The position numbers were made by a program, and so were the translations under genes. A DNA stretch of 64,000 bases from Sutterella sp. (GTDB lineage: Bacteria > Pseudomonadota > Gammaproteobacteria > Burkholderiales > Burkholderiaceae_F), in the NCBI GenBank assembly GCA_020025915.1, contig JAHHRH010000002.1, positions 23,413 through 87,412 on the forward strand, in the 5' to 3' direction. The notes below the pieces were generated by a model. It had not been told where the DNA came from, did not search any database, and saw nothing but the letters and a program-made list of their open reading frames with translations. Positions 1 to 9,667 of this stretch are shown here, piece by piece. The first letter of the stretch is position 1, and each line of letters begins with the position of its first letter.

Positions 1-1261
1 AGGGGGTTAACGTTTCAACGTAACACTTGCCGTCAATATCAGGCGAGTCAGCCTTTGTACGACCAATAGCGAGCCCAGCGTCATCGTCGTACTCATCAAC
101 CATCACATCTACCGTTTGACCAATCTTGGCACGAAGCTTTTCTGCGGAGATCTCAGCTTGAACTTCCATAAAGCGATTGCGACGCTCTTCGCGAACTTCG
201 TCTGGCAAGGCGCCTGGCAACAAGTTGGCTTGAGCACCGTCAACAGGTGAATACGCGAAGCAACCCACACGATCGAGCTTAGCTTCACGCAAAAAGTCAA
301 GAAGATATTCGAACTCTTCTTTGGTTTCGCCTGGGAACCCAGCAATAAACGTTGAACGGATCGTAATATCAGGGCACACAGCACGCCATGCAGCAATACG
401 ATCGAGGTTCTTTTCGGCACTCGCTGGACGCTTCATCGCCTTCAAAACACGCGGATGCGCATGTTGGAAAGGCACGTCCAAATACGGAAGAATGAGACCC
501 TCTGCCATCAAAGGCACAATGTCGTCGACCGAAGGATACGGGTACATGTAGTGAAGTCGCGTCCAAAGACCCAATTCACCCAGCCCCTTACAAAGGTCCA
601 GCAAATTCGTTCTCAAAGCACAACCGCTTTGCAAGTCGAGCGCATAGCGACGGTCAACCCCGTAAGCGGCTGTATCCTGGCTAATGATGAGCAACTCTTT
701 GACACCCACCTTCTTGAGGTTCTCAGCTTCACGAAGAACTTCACCCACAGGACGACTCTTTAAGCCGCCGCGTAGATTCGGAATGACGCAGAACGTGCAG
801 TGATGGTTACAACCTTCACTAATCTTGAGGTAGGCATAGTGCTTTGGCGTCAGACGCACCCCGGCAGCCGGCACCAAATCCCCCCATGGTTCATGCGGAC
901 GCGGCAAATGGGTTTCAACCATCGCGATCACATCGTCGACCGAATCCGGTCCCGTCACACCCAGAACCTTTGGGCAATGATTCATCACGTAGTTCGTACC
1001 GTCTTCTTCTTTGCGACCACCTAAGCAACCACACACGATCACACGACCGTTTTCTGCGAGCGCTTCCGTGATGGCGTCCAAACTTTCTTTGACGGCTTCA
1101 TTCACAAAACCGCACGTATTGACAATGACGAGATCGGCGTCACGGTAACTACTACCAATGCGGTAGCCACGTGCACGCAATTCCGTCACGATGCGTTCGG
1201 TGTCCACAAGTGCCTTCGGGCAACCTAGCGAAACAAAACCTACAACAGGAATCTTGGCCAT
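1..1261 (-). CDS. rimO: Ribosomal protein S12 methylthiotransferase RimO (3' end beyond window)
   Basis: Radical-SAM enzyme that methylthiolates an aspartate of ribosomal protein S12 in the cytoplasm. About 420 codons are visible of a family length near 440; the C-terminal end lies left of the window. The protein starts [20 protein letters not shown], the N-terminal UPF0004 cluster-binding segment typical of RimO rather than MiaB. The radical-SAM motif GCNHHCTFC places Cys151, Cys155 and Cys158. A C-terminal TRAM region begins near residue 375. The ATG at 1261 lies 10 nt after the pgeF stop, so the gene is probably the last member of a minus-strand operon rluD-pgeF-rimO. Identification rests on direct translation and is firm. 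Confidence 0.93.
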   Translation of the reverse strand, partial: MAKIPVVGFVSLGCPKALVDTERIVTELRARGYRIGSSYRDADLVIVNTCGFVNEAVKESLDAITEALAENGRVIVCGCLGGRKEEDGTNYVMNHCPKVLGVTGPDSVDDVIAMVETHLPRPHEPWGDLVPAAGVRLTPKHYAYLKISEGCNHHCTFCVIPNLRGGLKSRPVGEVLREAENLKKVGVKELLIISQDTAAYGVDRRYALDLQSGCALRTNLLDLCKGLGELGLWTRLHYMYPYPSVDDIVPLMAEGLILPYLDVPFQHAHPRVLKAMKRPASAEKNLDRIAAWRAVCPDITIRSTFIAGFPGETKEEFEYLLDFLREAKLDRVGCFAYSPVDGAQANLLPGALPDEVREERRNRFMEVQAEISAEKLRAKIGQTVDVMVDEYDDDAGLAIGRTKADSPDIDGKCYVETLTP

Positions 1262-1271
1262 ACTTTCTTCC

Positions 1272-2066
1272 TTATTCGGCAGGCTTAATCCAAATCATCG
1301 CGGCGTGACGACCAGAGTTTTCACCATCACGGCGATAGCTATAAAAGCGTCGCGGATGCGCGTAGGTCGAGAGTCCACAGTCCACAATCTGTTCGTCCTT
1401 GACACCTTCTTGGGCCAAGGCCATACGAGCGAGCATCGCCAAATCAGCCATCAAGCGATCACCTTCACCCAACGTAAAGGCTTCTTTGGCATTAGGTAAA
1501 TGAACAAGCATAGCGTCCAACACTTCTGACCCTACCTCAAAAGCTTCAGGGCCAATGCGTGGCGCCAACCAAGCAATAAAGCCCGTCGAATCTTGTGCGC
1601 GTTCGCGCATCACACGAATCGTCTTTTGGATAATGCCATCACCCAAACTCTTCCAGCCAGCGTGCACAGCAGCCACAACCGTCCCTTCGAGGTTGGTCAA
1701 TAAAACGGGCAAGCAGTCTGCCGTCATCACCGTGCAAACGACACCAGGCTTTGTCGAAACCGATGCATCGGCTTCAGGTTCACCCTCGACTATATCTGCA
1801 TTCACAATCGTCGTACCATGCACCTGCTTAAGCCAAACTGGATCGCCTGGCACCAACTGAGAGACAATATTACGGTTCATGTTGACACAGGCACCAAAGT
1901 CTCCTGTGTGCGGCGCAACATTCAAGCCCATGATGCCATCGGCATTGCCATAGGCACCGCTAGAAACACCACCGTCACGACACGTAAAAATCGCATCCAC
2001 TCCCTCAGGCACCACATCCTTCCAAGCGGGCTGCAAAATATCCAAACCTGGTTTGGTCAATTCCAT
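1272..2066 (-). CDS. pgeF: Peptidoglycan editing factor PgeF (YfiH/laccase-domain family)
   Basis: A 264-residue member of the YfiH/PgeF family (Cu-oxidase_4 domain), which in E. coli keeps non-canonical residues out of peptidoglycan stems. Family signatures are present in order: [34 protein letters not shown] and a C-terminal [19 protein letters not shown]. The His of QVHG, Cys of TADC and His of VHAGW form the zinc or copper site of the family. Length is normal. The gene begins 23 nt after the rluD stop and ends 10 nt before rimO, consistent with one transcript; rluD-pgeF is a recurrent pair in betaproteobacteria. Confidence 0.92.
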   Translation of the reverse strand: MELTKPGLDILQPAWKDVVPEGVDAIFTCRDGGVSSGAYGNADGIMGLNVAPHTGDFGACVNMNRNIVSQLVPGDPVWLKQVHGTTIVNADIVEGEPEADASVSTKPGVVCTVMTADCLPVLLTNLEGTVVAAVHAGWKSLGDGIIQKTIRVMRERAQDSTGFIAWLAPRIGPEAFEVGSEVLDAMLVHLPNAKEAFTLGEGDRLMADLAMLARMALAQEGVKDEQIVDCGLSTYAHPRRFYSYRRDGENSGRHAAMIWIKPAE

Positions 2067-2089
2067 GAAAATTCCTTCTTGGGAAAAAA

Positions 2090-3163
2090 TTAAAGGCGTT
2101 CGTTTTCAAAAACTTTGACTGGCTGATTCCATGGGCCAAAGCCCAATTCGTCCATCAAGTCGATCATGTCGTCTTCGGGCGGCACGAACCATTCCATATA
2201 TTCACCTGTCTTAGGATGTTCAAGACCCAAGCGAGAGGCGTGCAGAGCTTGACGATGGAAATCGAGCTCATTTTCAAGTTTGACACAAAGGCCTGCCGCA
2301 CGACCGCGATAGACCTGGTCACCAATGAGTGGCAAATCTTCACTCGTTAAGTGCACACGGATCTGATGTGTACGCCCCGTATCCAAACGGCAAGCCACCC
2401 ACGACACTGGCAAACCTTCGATACTACTCCAACCCACACAACGGGCACGCGTACGAGCTGGCTTAGCACGAACACCCGTGCTCCCCGGGAAGCACTTAAA
2501 GCGGATGCGGCTACGCGGATCGCGACCAATCGGCGTATCAACAATAAAATCTGGCGCTGCAGAACCCAAAGCAAAAGCCCAATATTCGCGCTTTACTGTA
2601 CGCTCTTGAAGCTGACGCACCAAATTCGTTTGAGCTGCTAACGTACGAGCCACCACCATTAACCCAGTAGTATCACGGTCAAGACGATGAACGATCCCAG
2701 CACGCGGCACCTCACGTAATTCGGGAAAACGCCAAAGAAGGCCATTTAATAGCGTTCCACAGGGATTTCCCGCCCCTGGATGCACCACAAGACCCGCAGG
2801 CTTATTGACAACGATGATCGTATCATCTTCGTAGACCACATCGAATTCAACACCCTCTTCGGCTGTAAACGCTAGTGCCTCATCCAGATGCGGTTCTTCA
2901 AGAAGTGCAATCTCATCCCCTTCAGAGACTTTCTGGCGGACTTTTTGAACCACTTCGCCATTGACCTCTACGCTACCGTCTTCGATCAATTTTTGAAGAC
3001 GAGCACGCGAAATATCGGGCATTAAGGTCGCTAAAACCTTATCTAAACGCTCTCCCCAAAAACCTTCGACCGCGAAAGTTGGTAAAGTGTCATCATCAGC
3101 GACGTTCCCTTCGTCTGGGAGGTCGTTATAATTCGAAAGATCTTTTTCGCAACTGCTAGTCAT
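2090..3163 (-). CDS. rluD: 23S rRNA pseudouridine synthase RluD
   Basis: 357-residue RluA-family pseudouridine synthase, expected to modify helix 69 of 23S rRNA. An N-terminal S4 RNA-binding domain spans about residues 36-85 (ERLDKVLATLMPDISRARLQ). The catalytic motif HRLDRDTTGL places the nucleophile Asp162. The frame is open upstream for 62 more codons, but that extension runs antisense through bamD and lacks family sequence, so I place the start at 3163. This ATG shares two bases with the bamD ATG (CATG at 3161-3164), so the two genes are divergent with overlapping start codons. There is no Met or other plausible start further downstream before the S4 domain. Confidence 0.92.
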   Translation of the reverse strand: MTSSCEKDLSNYNDLPDEGNVADDDTLPTFAVEGFWGERLDKVLATLMPDISRARLQKLIEDGSVEVNGEVVQKVRQKVSEGDEIALLEEPHLDEALAFTAEEGVEFDVVYEDDTIIVVNKPAGLVVHPGAGNPCGTLLNGLLWRFPELREVPRAGIVHRLDRDTTGLMVVARTLAAQTNLVRQLQERTVKREYWAFALGSAAPDFIVDTPIGRDPRSRIRFKCFPGSTGVRAKPARTRARCVGWSSIEGLPVSWVACRLDTGRTHQIRVHLTSEDLPLIGDQVYRGRAAGLCVKLENELDFHRQALHASRLGLEHPKTGEYMEWFVPPEDDMIDLMDELGFGPWNQPVKVFENERL

Positions 3164-3962
3164 GAATTTCCAGTTTCCTAATAAGCGATCCGTCGTACGA
3201 CTCCTTGCCGTAACGACGCTCACGCTGGCAACCGCCTCCTGCTCTTGGCTCGAATCGATGGATGTTGACCCAACAGCAGAATGGACGGCCGACAAATTGT
3301 ATACAGAAGCCCGCGTCGCGCTCGATGAAAGCAATTGGACGCAGGCCAAAGACTATTACACTAAGCTCGAAGCTCGCTACCCCTTTGGTCGCTATGCCCA
3401 GCAAGCTCAGATTGAATTGATCTATGCAAACTGGAAAGATGGCGATGCTGCTCAAGCGGTTCAGGGTGCCGATCGTTTCTTGAAGACGTATCCCAATCAT
3501 GCCAACAGTGACTATGTCATGTATCTGAAGGCATTGGCAACACTTAACGAAAACGACGGTTGGTTTGCTCAGCTTTCGGGCCAAGACTTGGGCGAACGTG
3601 ACGCGAACGCTGCACAGGAAGCCTTTGACATATTGAAGGAACTTACCCTTCGCTTCCCAGAAAGCCGTTACGCGCCAGAAGCTCGTCGCCGCATGCACCA
3701 GTTAGTGCTTGCTCAGGCGAAACACGAACTTCGGACAGCAGAATACTACTACGTTCGACACGCTTATGTCGCGGCAATTGAACGCGCACAACGCGTGGTG
3801 CGTGAATTCCAGAACACGCCGATGCGCGATGACGCCCTTTTGTTGATTGTTAAGTCCTACGAAGCACTTGACATGCACGACTTAGCCAACGATGCTCGTC
3901 GCGTCTATGAACTCAACAAGGGTAAAGAAGTGAAGGTTCGTCGAGAACTCAATCACTCTTAA
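3162..3962 (+). CDS. bamD: Outer membrane protein assembly lipoprotein BamD (ComL)
   Basis: 266-residue lipoprotein of the BAM complex that inserts beta-barrel proteins into the outer membrane. The N-terminus is a type II signal peptide with a lipobox ending TASC (Cys27). The rest is the expected TPR array, with YFGRYAQQAQ-like and RFPESRYAPEA repeats characteristic of BamD. The divergent neighbour rluD is the conserved betaproteobacterial arrangement. The start at 3162 overlaps the rluD start by two bases, and I see no strong Shine-Dalgarno in front of it. A strong terminator follows the stop. Function is essential in related bacteria. Confidence 0.94.
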   Translation: MNFQFPNKRSVVRLLAVTTLTLATASCSWLESMDVDPTAEWTADKLYTEARVALDESNWTQAKDYYTKLEARYPFGRYAQQAQIELIYANWKDGDAAQAVQGADRFLKTYPNHANSDYVMYLKALATLNENDGWFAQLSGQDLGERDANAAQEAFDILKELTLRFPESRYAPEARRRMHQLVLAQAKHELRTAEYYYVRHAYVAAIERAQRVVREFQNTPMRDDALLLIVKSYEALDMHDLANDARRVYELNKGKEVKVRRELNHS

Positions 3963-3982
3963 ACAACAACCAAACAAAAACA

Positions 3983-4013
3983 GGGAGGTTTCGTCAAAAA
4001 GCCTCCCTTTTTT
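3983..4013 (+). terminator. Intrinsic terminator after bamD
   Basis: GGGAGG (3983-3988) pairs with CCTCCC (4002-4007) across a 13-nt loop and is followed by six T (4008-4013). Confidence 0.85.
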
Positions 4014-4028
4014 CGTTCTATACGAGCC

Positions 4029-5348
4029 TTAGCTGGCGCTTGCTTTTTCTGCCGCCTCAGCACCACGCTTCATATTGACGGGCATCAAAGCTAAGATCGA
4101 TGCGACAAAGAAGAGCCCTGTAAAGAGAATAGCCGTGCGATGGTCGTTACCTGTGATCCATGTGATCGCCCCATAAGAGAGGGGACCCACAATGGCCGCA
4201 AACCACAAAGCCATATTCCAGAAGCTATAAAATTCCGCCAAACGAGAGGACGGCGCAAAGACAGCTACCATCGCGCGGCCAGCACTCTGTGACGACCCCA
4301 TTGCGAGTCCTGCCAAATTGGCCGCCACCCAAAATTCCCAACGTTCCGTTGAAAAAGCTGCCACGACAATCATCGACACCCACACTAAGAACGTGCCGAC
4401 CAAAGCGCGTTTATGGCCAATACGGTCTTGAATATAACCAAAACCAAAAGCGCCAATCGCTGCGGTGATATTCACCAAAAAGACCATCAAGAGGGTATCT
4501 TGCGTTTCAAAGCCCATCACAGCCGCCGCATAGACTGCCGACAACGTAATCACGACAGACACACCACACTGGTATAAAAAGCCGCACACCGACAACCAAG
4601 CAAAGTCTCGGAACGTCGACAAACTCCCTAACGTACGACGAATTTCGCTAAAGCTCTCTAGAGCGACACTCTTAACCGCAGCCTTGTCAGACACTTTGAG
4701 TCTTGGGACACTTCTTTCTTTAAGGAATAAAAAGATCGGAAACGCAGCAACTGCAAAAACGATCGCAGTCACAGCCATGGTACCTGCCACAGTTTGATCA
4801 ATGCCGTACCCCAATTGCTCCCCCTCAATTACGACGACTAAGCAGAGTCCCAAAGTCAGAATTCCACCGCAATAACCAAAGCTCCAGCCCCAACCAGAGA
4901 CTTTACCCACCGCTTCTTCACGTGCAATTTCAGGCAAAAAGGCGGAATTTAACGATTCACCGACGTTATAAGCGACGTTACTCATGATGATCATAAGTGC
5001 CGCCCAAAGGATGGTACCTGGCCCCGTCAACATGAGCCCTAACGTGCCACTAACAGCCATCACAGTCGCGACCGCAAGCCAAAGCTTTTTGCGCGCAGTT
5101 GCGTCAGCCACCGCGCCGATGATTGGCATCAACAAAAGACTCACTGCGTTACTGATCGCAATGATGACAGTCCATAAAAAAGTGGCTGAAGCACTCCCTT
5201 CAGCGACAACACTCACAAAGTACGCATTAAAAACGGCCGTGAGAACCACAGTCGTATATCCAGAGTTGGCAAAATCAAAAGCAGCCCAGGCCCACACTTC
5301 GCGCATCGCGACACCGTCTTTAAGGGCCGACTGAGAAAATAAGGTCAT
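4029..5348 (-). CDS. MFS transporter, UMF1/Atg22-like family
   Basis: 439-residue polytopic membrane protein with about 12 hydrophobic segments. The N-terminal WAWAAFDFANSGY matches the signature (W-x-x-YDFANSAF type) of the UMF1 family of the major facilitator superfamily, related to the vacuolar amino-acid effluxer Atg22. Substrate is unknown. The ATG at 5348 is preceded by AGGAC at a sensible distance. The gene lies 36 bp downstream of a deacetylase-family gene on the same strand and they may be co-transcribed. The shared context does not by itself reveal the substrate. Confidence 0.85.
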   Translation of the reverse strand: MTLFSQSALKDGVAMREVWAWAAFDFANSGYTTVVLTAVFNAYFVSVVAEGSASATFLWTVIIAISNAVSLLLMPIIGAVADATARKKLWLAVATVMAVSGTLGLMLTGPGTILWAALMIIMSNVAYNVGESLNSAFLPEIAREEAVGKVSGWGWSFGYCGGILTLGLCLVVVIEGEQLGYGIDQTVAGTMAVTAIVFAVAAFPIFLFLKERSVPRLKVSDKAAVKSVALESFSEIRRTLGSLSTFRDFAWLSVCGFLYQCGVSVVITLSAVYAAAVMGFETQDTLLMVFLVNITAAIGAFGFGYIQDRIGHKRALVGTFLVWVSMIVVAAFSTERWEFWVAANLAGLAMGSSQSAGRAMVAVFAPSSRLAEFYSFWNMALWFAAIVGPLSYGAITWITGNDHRTAILFTGLFFVASILALMPVNMKRGAEAAEKASAS

Positions 5349-5384
5349 TAGAATTGTCCTTTACATAATGAGGTCTTTTGTGTC

Positions 5385-6353
5385 TTAGTGAGCTCGCTCT
5401 CCACGCATCACGAGCATATTAAGGTGACTCATCACGCTACGTGCCAAACTGCGCACGGCGTACCCTCCTTCTAACACGCTCACCAAGCGCCCTTCACAAA
5501 GACTGTCCGCCGCATCCAACAAGCGGCGCGTAATACGGGCATAGTCCATTTCGGTCATTTTGAGTTGAGCCATAGGTTCTTCAGTATGCGCATCGAATCC
5601 TGCCGAGACCATGATAAGATCAGGGTTAAATTTTTCTAAGCTCGGCAACCAAACGGTTTCGAGCACATCTGCTAAAGCATTCCCGTCTGCCCCTGCTTCC
5701 ATCGGCGTTGTCACCACATTATTGGGTTGAGGCCTCATCACACGGTTTGGATAGAGCGGCCATTGAAAGAGCGAATGAAAGCGAATTGCTGCGTTACCCG
5801 CTACGATCTCTTCAGTCCCGTCGCCATGATGCACATCAAAGTCAACGATCGCCACACGCTTCGCAAAACCTCGTTGAATCGCCCACAAAGCCCCAATCGC
5901 CACATTATTGAGATAACAAAACCCTCGTGCTTCATGGCGACCAGCATGGTGTCCCGGCGGTCGCACACCACAAAAGGCATTACGAATCTTGCCAGCAAAT
6001 AACGCTTCAATCGCCTCGACAACCGCACCCGCACTTTTCATAGCAACATCAAAGGTCTCCTTACCTACTCGGGTATCGGACGCCGTAAAGGTGGCCAAAG
6101 CCACAGAGTCGCCTTCTGATGCCGCTTCGAGTCGGTGGACGTATTCTTCGTCATGCGCAAGGAGCACAGCTTCTAACGGTGCGCGTGCCGCTTCGACTCG
6201 CCAAACACGATCATCAATCCCTAACGCGATCATATTGTTTTCAATATGGTTCAATCGTTCAGGGCATTCAGGTGCCTCGGATAACGGATTAGGCACCAAC
6301 ACACAATCATGAGTAAAGTAGCCAGTTGACGCATCAGCCGGGTTCTTTTGCAT
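5385..6353 (-). CDS. Histone deacetylase-fold family hydrolase
   Basis: 322-residue zinc-dependent deacetylase of the arginase/deacetylase superfamily, similar to class II HDAC-like bacterial amidohydrolases. Active-site motifs are intact: RPPGHHAGRHEARGFCYLNN (tandem His and the loop that follows), VDFDVHHGDGT (zinc ligands Asp and His), SAGFDAH (third ligand) and the catalytic loop LEGGYAVRSLA. Such enzymes deacetylate polyamines, acetoin-related substrates or proteins; the substrate here cannot be told. The start at 6353 has AAGGA upstream. It is probably co-transcribed with the downstream UMF1 transporter. Confidence 0.88.
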   Translation of the reverse strand: MQKNPADASTGYFTHDCVLVPNPLSEAPECPERLNHIENNMIALGIDDRVWRVEAARAPLEAVLLAHDEEYVHRLEAASEGDSVALATFTASDTRVGKETFDVAMKSAGAVVEAIEALFAGKIRNAFCGVRPPGHHAGRHEARGFCYLNNVAIGALWAIQRGFAKRVAIVDFDVHHGDGTEEIVAGNAAIRFHSLFQWPLYPNRVMRPQPNNVVTTPMEAGADGNALADVLETVWLPSLEKFNPDLIMVSAGFDAHTEEPMAQLKMTEMDYARITRRLLDAADSLCEGRLVSVLEGGYAVRSLARSVMSHLNMLVMRGERAH

Positions 6354-6604
6354 AGTTTTCCTTTATTGTGGTGCACGCTCTGCTCTCAATCTAAGCCAAG
6401 CGCAACACTTCTTTTTTATTCGGCAAGCCAGGGATTTTTTTCATGGATCACACCCCTGGTATTGGTTTCATTTTAACGTACCAACGACATTTTCAGACTA
6501 AAGCCTAAAAGCCTCATGTTATCGGACGTTACGACGCTCGTTCTTAGCGTGAGAGGTTGCTACAATGCTTTGAAACCTTTATTTTTGACGTTACTTATTC
6601 ATTC

Positions 6605-7744
6605 ATGATACCAACGCCACTTCCCCGTCTATCGGGCCTTTCTTTCGCCATCGCCGCGATGCTCGCCACTTTACCAGCTGGCCAGCCCGCGTACGCTGAC
6701 GCATCTTCGAGTCAGGTTGCCGCGTTGGATGTCGCTGATATCCCCCTCAAGTCACCTTCGGCCTCAGACTATCTCGAGCGTGACGACGTCAAAGCTTTTT
6801 TGGCTGAAGTGCATCACACCTACAAGATTCCTATGGCATGGCTCGAGGATGAAGTTGCCGTTGCGCGCTACTCCGAAACCGCCGAACGTTTGATGACCCC
6901 CAAGCCACGTGATCCGATTGTGCGTAAAGATATGCCCAAAGACACTAAAGTACCTAAACGCAACTTTTCACAATACGCAAAGCCTTTCTTGAGCCCCGAA
7001 CGAATCGCGCGCGGCAAAGAATTCATGGCTCGCAATAAAGAAGTCTTCGATCGTATTGATAAGTCGCACGGGGTACCTCGCCACGTCATTACGGCCATCA
7101 TTGGGGTTGAAACCATGTACGGACGTAACATGGGGCGCTATCGTGTACTCGACTCGTTAATGACCTTGAGTTTTGATTACACCCGTCGAGCGAATTTCTT
7201 TAAAAAAGAACTGGCTGCCTTTTTAGACTTTTGTTGGCGTCAAGAGATTTCACCTGTCACCGTCTTGGGTAGCTTTGCGGGCGCCATTGGCTACGGCCAA
7301 TTTATGCCAAGTTCCGTCGACCGTTGGGGGTTCGATGGAGATGAGGATGGAAAAATTGACCTGATCGACAATGAAGCCGATGCCATTGCATCGGTCGCAA
7401 ACTTCCTTGTGGCACACGGTTGGACACCTGGCCGTGGCGTCCTTTATACCGTCACAGCCTCTGACGAAATCTTTGAAGCCACCGATTCTGGTGGTATTGA
7501 AGCCCACAGCACAGTTGGTGAGATGACTAAAGTCGGCGTCAAACTCTATGAGCACTTCCCACTCCCAGACGACGAACCTGTGTTACTAGTTGACCTGCCT
7601 CAACGCAATGCTAAAGGTCAGCTCTATACCAAGTGGTATTTAGGGACGTGCAACTTCTCCGCCATTCTTCGCTATAACCGCAGTTACTTCTATGCGGCCG
7701 CTGTCACACTCCTTGCTGATCGCATTGCCAAATCTCCAAATTAA
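6605..7744 (+). CDS. mltB: Lytic murein transglycosylase B (MltB family)
   Basis: 379-residue periplasmic lytic transglycosylase that cleaves the MurNAc-GlcNAc bond to give 1,6-anhydro ends. I place the start at the ATG at 6605, which gives a secretory signal peptide ending near AYA-DASS; the open frame extends 16 codons further upstream without signal-like sequence. The catalytic Glu lies in AIIGVETMYGRNMGRY. The second family block is GAIGYGQFMPSSVDRWGFDG with a DGKIDLIDNEADAIASVANF segment. There is no lipobox, so it is a soluble or SltB-like form. A TACAAT word at 6561-6566 is a candidate -10 box. Confidence 0.9.
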   Translation: MIPTPLPRLSGLSFAIAAMLATLPAGQPAYADASSSQVAALDVADIPLKSPSASDYLERDDVKAFLAEVHHTYKIPMAWLEDEVAVARYSETAERLMTPKPRDPIVRKDMPKDTKVPKRNFSQYAKPFLSPERIARGKEFMARNKEVFDRIDKSHGVPRHVITAIIGVETMYGRNMGRYRVLDSLMTLSFDYTRRANFFKKELAAFLDFCWRQEISPVTVLGSFAGAIGYGQFMPSSVDRWGFDGDEDGKIDLIDNEADAIASVANFLVAHGWTPGRGVLYTVTASDEIFEATDSGGIEAHSTVGEMTKVGVKLYEHFPLPDDEPVLLVDLPQRNAKGQLYTKWYLGTCNFSAILRYNRSYFYAAAVTLLADRIAKSPN

Positions 7745-7800
7745 GTCGGCGGTGTAAACTATAGGCGTTTTTTTTACTTTCTCCCTGCGGAGTCTTTTTC

Positions 7801-8481
7801 ATGCCATTTGTTTTTGCCCCGCCGCAACAACCGGTCGTTCCTATTCAGGATGAGCGCTATACCTTCTTTCCGATTCATCGTGTCTACGGGGTCGCAAAGA
7901 ACTACGCTGAACCCGGTACGCAAGTGAAGGATGTTCCGTTTTTCTTCATGAAAGCGGTCGACACCGTCGCCCCTGTTGCCGAAGGTGACTGTCTTTCGGT
8001 ACCCATGCCCGCACATTCCCAAGACGTAAAGCACGAAATTGAACTCGTGGCTGCCCTTGGTAAGGGTGGTCGCAACATGACGCTCGAAGAAGCTGCTGAA
8101 GCCGTTTGGGGATGGTGTGTCGGGATCGACTTTACGTTGGGTGACCAAAAGATGCCCTCAGGCGCCAACGACATTACGCGCGCCAAAAATTTTGAGCGCG
8201 CTGCGCCAGTGAGTTACATTCGCCCTGCTTACCGTTGTCCGATGCCCGAGCCTGCTGACCTTTGGCTCTACGTCAATAATCGTAAACGCCAAGGTGGCTC
8301 GACCGATCATTTGATTTTGAGTCCCTTAGAAACCATCGTTGAACTCTCCAAATATTGGGAATTGCGCCCAGGTGACTTGATCTTCACTGGGACGCCTTCG
8401 GGGGCTGGTTCCGTTCAGCCTGGTGACCTCCTTAAAGGGGGCGTCAATGGCGTCGGATCCATTGAAGTCAAAATCGTTTAA
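7801..8481 (+). CDS. Fumarylacetoacetate hydrolase (FAH) family protein
   Basis: 226-residue member of the FAH superfamily of metal-dependent C-C bond hydrolases, decarboxylases and isomerases. Visible family blocks: GVAKNYAEP near the N-terminus, KHEIELVAALGKGG (metal-binding E-x-E), VGIDFTLGDQK, and GDLIFTGTPSGAGSVQPGDLL. Closest in type to the short FAHD1/YcgM-like proteins, whose activity includes acylpyruvate hydrolysis or oxaloacetate decarboxylation; the exact substrate is not decidable. The ATG at 7801 has GGAG 8 nt upstream. It is a single-gene unit between mltB and pssA. Confidence 0.88.
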   Translation: MPFVFAPPQQPVVPIQDERYTFFPIHRVYGVAKNYAEPGTQVKDVPFFFMKAVDTVAPVAEGDCLSVPMPAHSQDVKHEIELVAALGKGGRNMTLEEAAEAVWGWCVGIDFTLGDQKMPSGANDITRAKNFERAAPVSYIRPAYRCPMPEPADLWLYVNNRKRQGGSTDHLILSPLETIVELSKYWELRPGDLIFTGTPSGAGSVQPGDLLKGGVNGVGSIEVKIV

Positions 8482-8763
8482 TGTTTTTTTGTGATAAATC
8501 GGTTGTCTAGCGCGTCGCCATTTCGAGTATTTCACCATTTCACTCCTCGTCATTCAGGTAGACACTAGGCTACTACCAGACTGGTCTAGCGCTTCAAAAC
8601 TTGCTAAGATCATGGATTGTTTTGCTTAAAGGCGCCTACAATCGACGCTTTTTAACGCGAGAAGATGGGAGACACTCACCATCTCGGGCTGCCGATCTCT
8701 TATCGGTCTCACTGCAAGTCGGCTCTCACACCGCTTGCAATATAAGGTTTTGAACTAACAAAG
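8482..8763 (+). promoter_or_regulatory. Intergenic leader of pssA with three successive hairpins
   Basis: A candidate -10 box TACAAT lies at 8637-8642; I do not see a convincing -35. Downstream, the stretch up to the pssA start holds three hairpins in a row: AGATGG/CCATCT at 8663-8684, CCGAT/ATCGG at 8692-8706 around a 5-nt loop, and TGCAAG-t-CGG/CCG-CTTGCA at 8713-8739. None is followed by a U-run, so they look like a structured 5' leader, not terminators. No gene is visible in the AT-rich first half. Confidence 0.5.
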
Positions 8764-9609
8764 ATGAGCAATCCCAACGCACCTCAGCGCGAAAGTTTGG
8801 CCTCTATCGGCCAGCGTCGCCTCAATACGGTTAAATGCAAGAGCATTTATGTTCTTCCGAACGCTTTTACGGCTGCCGCTCTCTTCTCTGCTTTCTACGG
8901 CATCATCTCCGCGATGAACGGTGACTTTATCGCCGCCGCTATCGCTGTTTTCTTCTCCATGCTCTTTGACGGCATGGACGGTCGTGTGGCTCGCTTGACG
9001 CACACCCAATCTGAATTCGGTGTTCAGATGGACTCCTTGGCTGACGCCGTAAGTTTCGGTGTTGCCCCTGGCCTCATCGTCTACGAATACACCCTCAAGG
9101 GGCTTGGCAAGTTAGGTTGGGCCATTGCGTTCATCTACTGCCTCTGTGCCATTCTTCGTTTAGCTCGCTTCAACTGCAACGTAGGCGTCGTGAGCAAGAA
9201 CTACTTCCAGGGCTTGCCCTCTCCGGCTGCAGCTGCTTTAGTGTGTGGCTTTGTATGGCTCGGTTGCGAAGGCAAGTTGCCCGATTGGCTTCTGCCCTAT
9301 CAGAGCGAAATCGCCGCTGTTGTGACGCTCTATGCAGGTCTCACCATGGTGTCCAACGCCCCCTTCTTCTCGGGTAAAAGCTACGCGGTTGTGCGCACGA
9401 TTCCGTTCTGGTTCATCGTTCTGTTCTCCTTGCTTTTCATCGTGATTTCGAGCAACACATCGCTCTCGATCTTTGTCCTCTTCTGCTTGTATGCCCTCTC
9501 TGGCTTTGCCTATGGCTTCTACTGCTGGTGGACGGGTCGTCCTAACCCCATTCAAGCCGACATTGCCGCTGCCACCGCTGCGGCTGAAGAAGAGGCTAAA
9601 GCCCAATAA
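8764..9609 (+). CDS. pssA: CDP-diacylglycerol--serine O-phosphatidyltransferase
   Basis: 281-residue inner-membrane enzyme that condenses CDP-diacylglycerol with serine to phosphatidylserine, the precursor of phosphatidylethanolamine. The CDP-alcohol phosphatidyltransferase signature is complete: DGMDGRVARLTHTQSEFG followed by QMDSLADAVSFG, giving the D-G-x2-A-R-x8-G-x3-D-x3-D pattern near residues 62-90. Eight or so hydrophobic segments follow and the C-terminus is Ala/Glu-rich. The partner decarboxylase gene psd is in this window at 21977-22624. The gene sits behind a structured leader and ends at a terminator. Confidence 0.93.
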   Translation: MSNPNAPQRESLASIGQRRLNTVKCKSIYVLPNAFTAAALFSAFYGIISAMNGDFIAAAIAVFFSMLFDGMDGRVARLTHTQSEFGVQMDSLADAVSFGVAPGLIVYEYTLKGLGKLGWAIAFIYCLCAILRLARFNCNVGVVSKNYFQGLPSPAAAALVCGFVWLGCEGKLPDWLLPYQSEIAAVVTLYAGLTMVSNAPFFSGKSYAVVRTIPFWFIVLFSLLFIVISSNTSLSIFVLFCLYALSGFAYGFYCWWTGRPNPIQADIAAATAAAEEEAKAQ

Positions 9610-9635
9610 TTGCTAACCTCTTTTTTGAGATTGAA

Positions 9636-9667
9636 ACGCCGTGGTTCTCTTCAGATCGCGGCGTTTT
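9636..9667 (+). terminator. Terminator after pssA
   Basis: ACGCCG (9636-9641) pairs with CGGCGT (9659-9664), followed by a short T-run. Confidence 0.65.
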
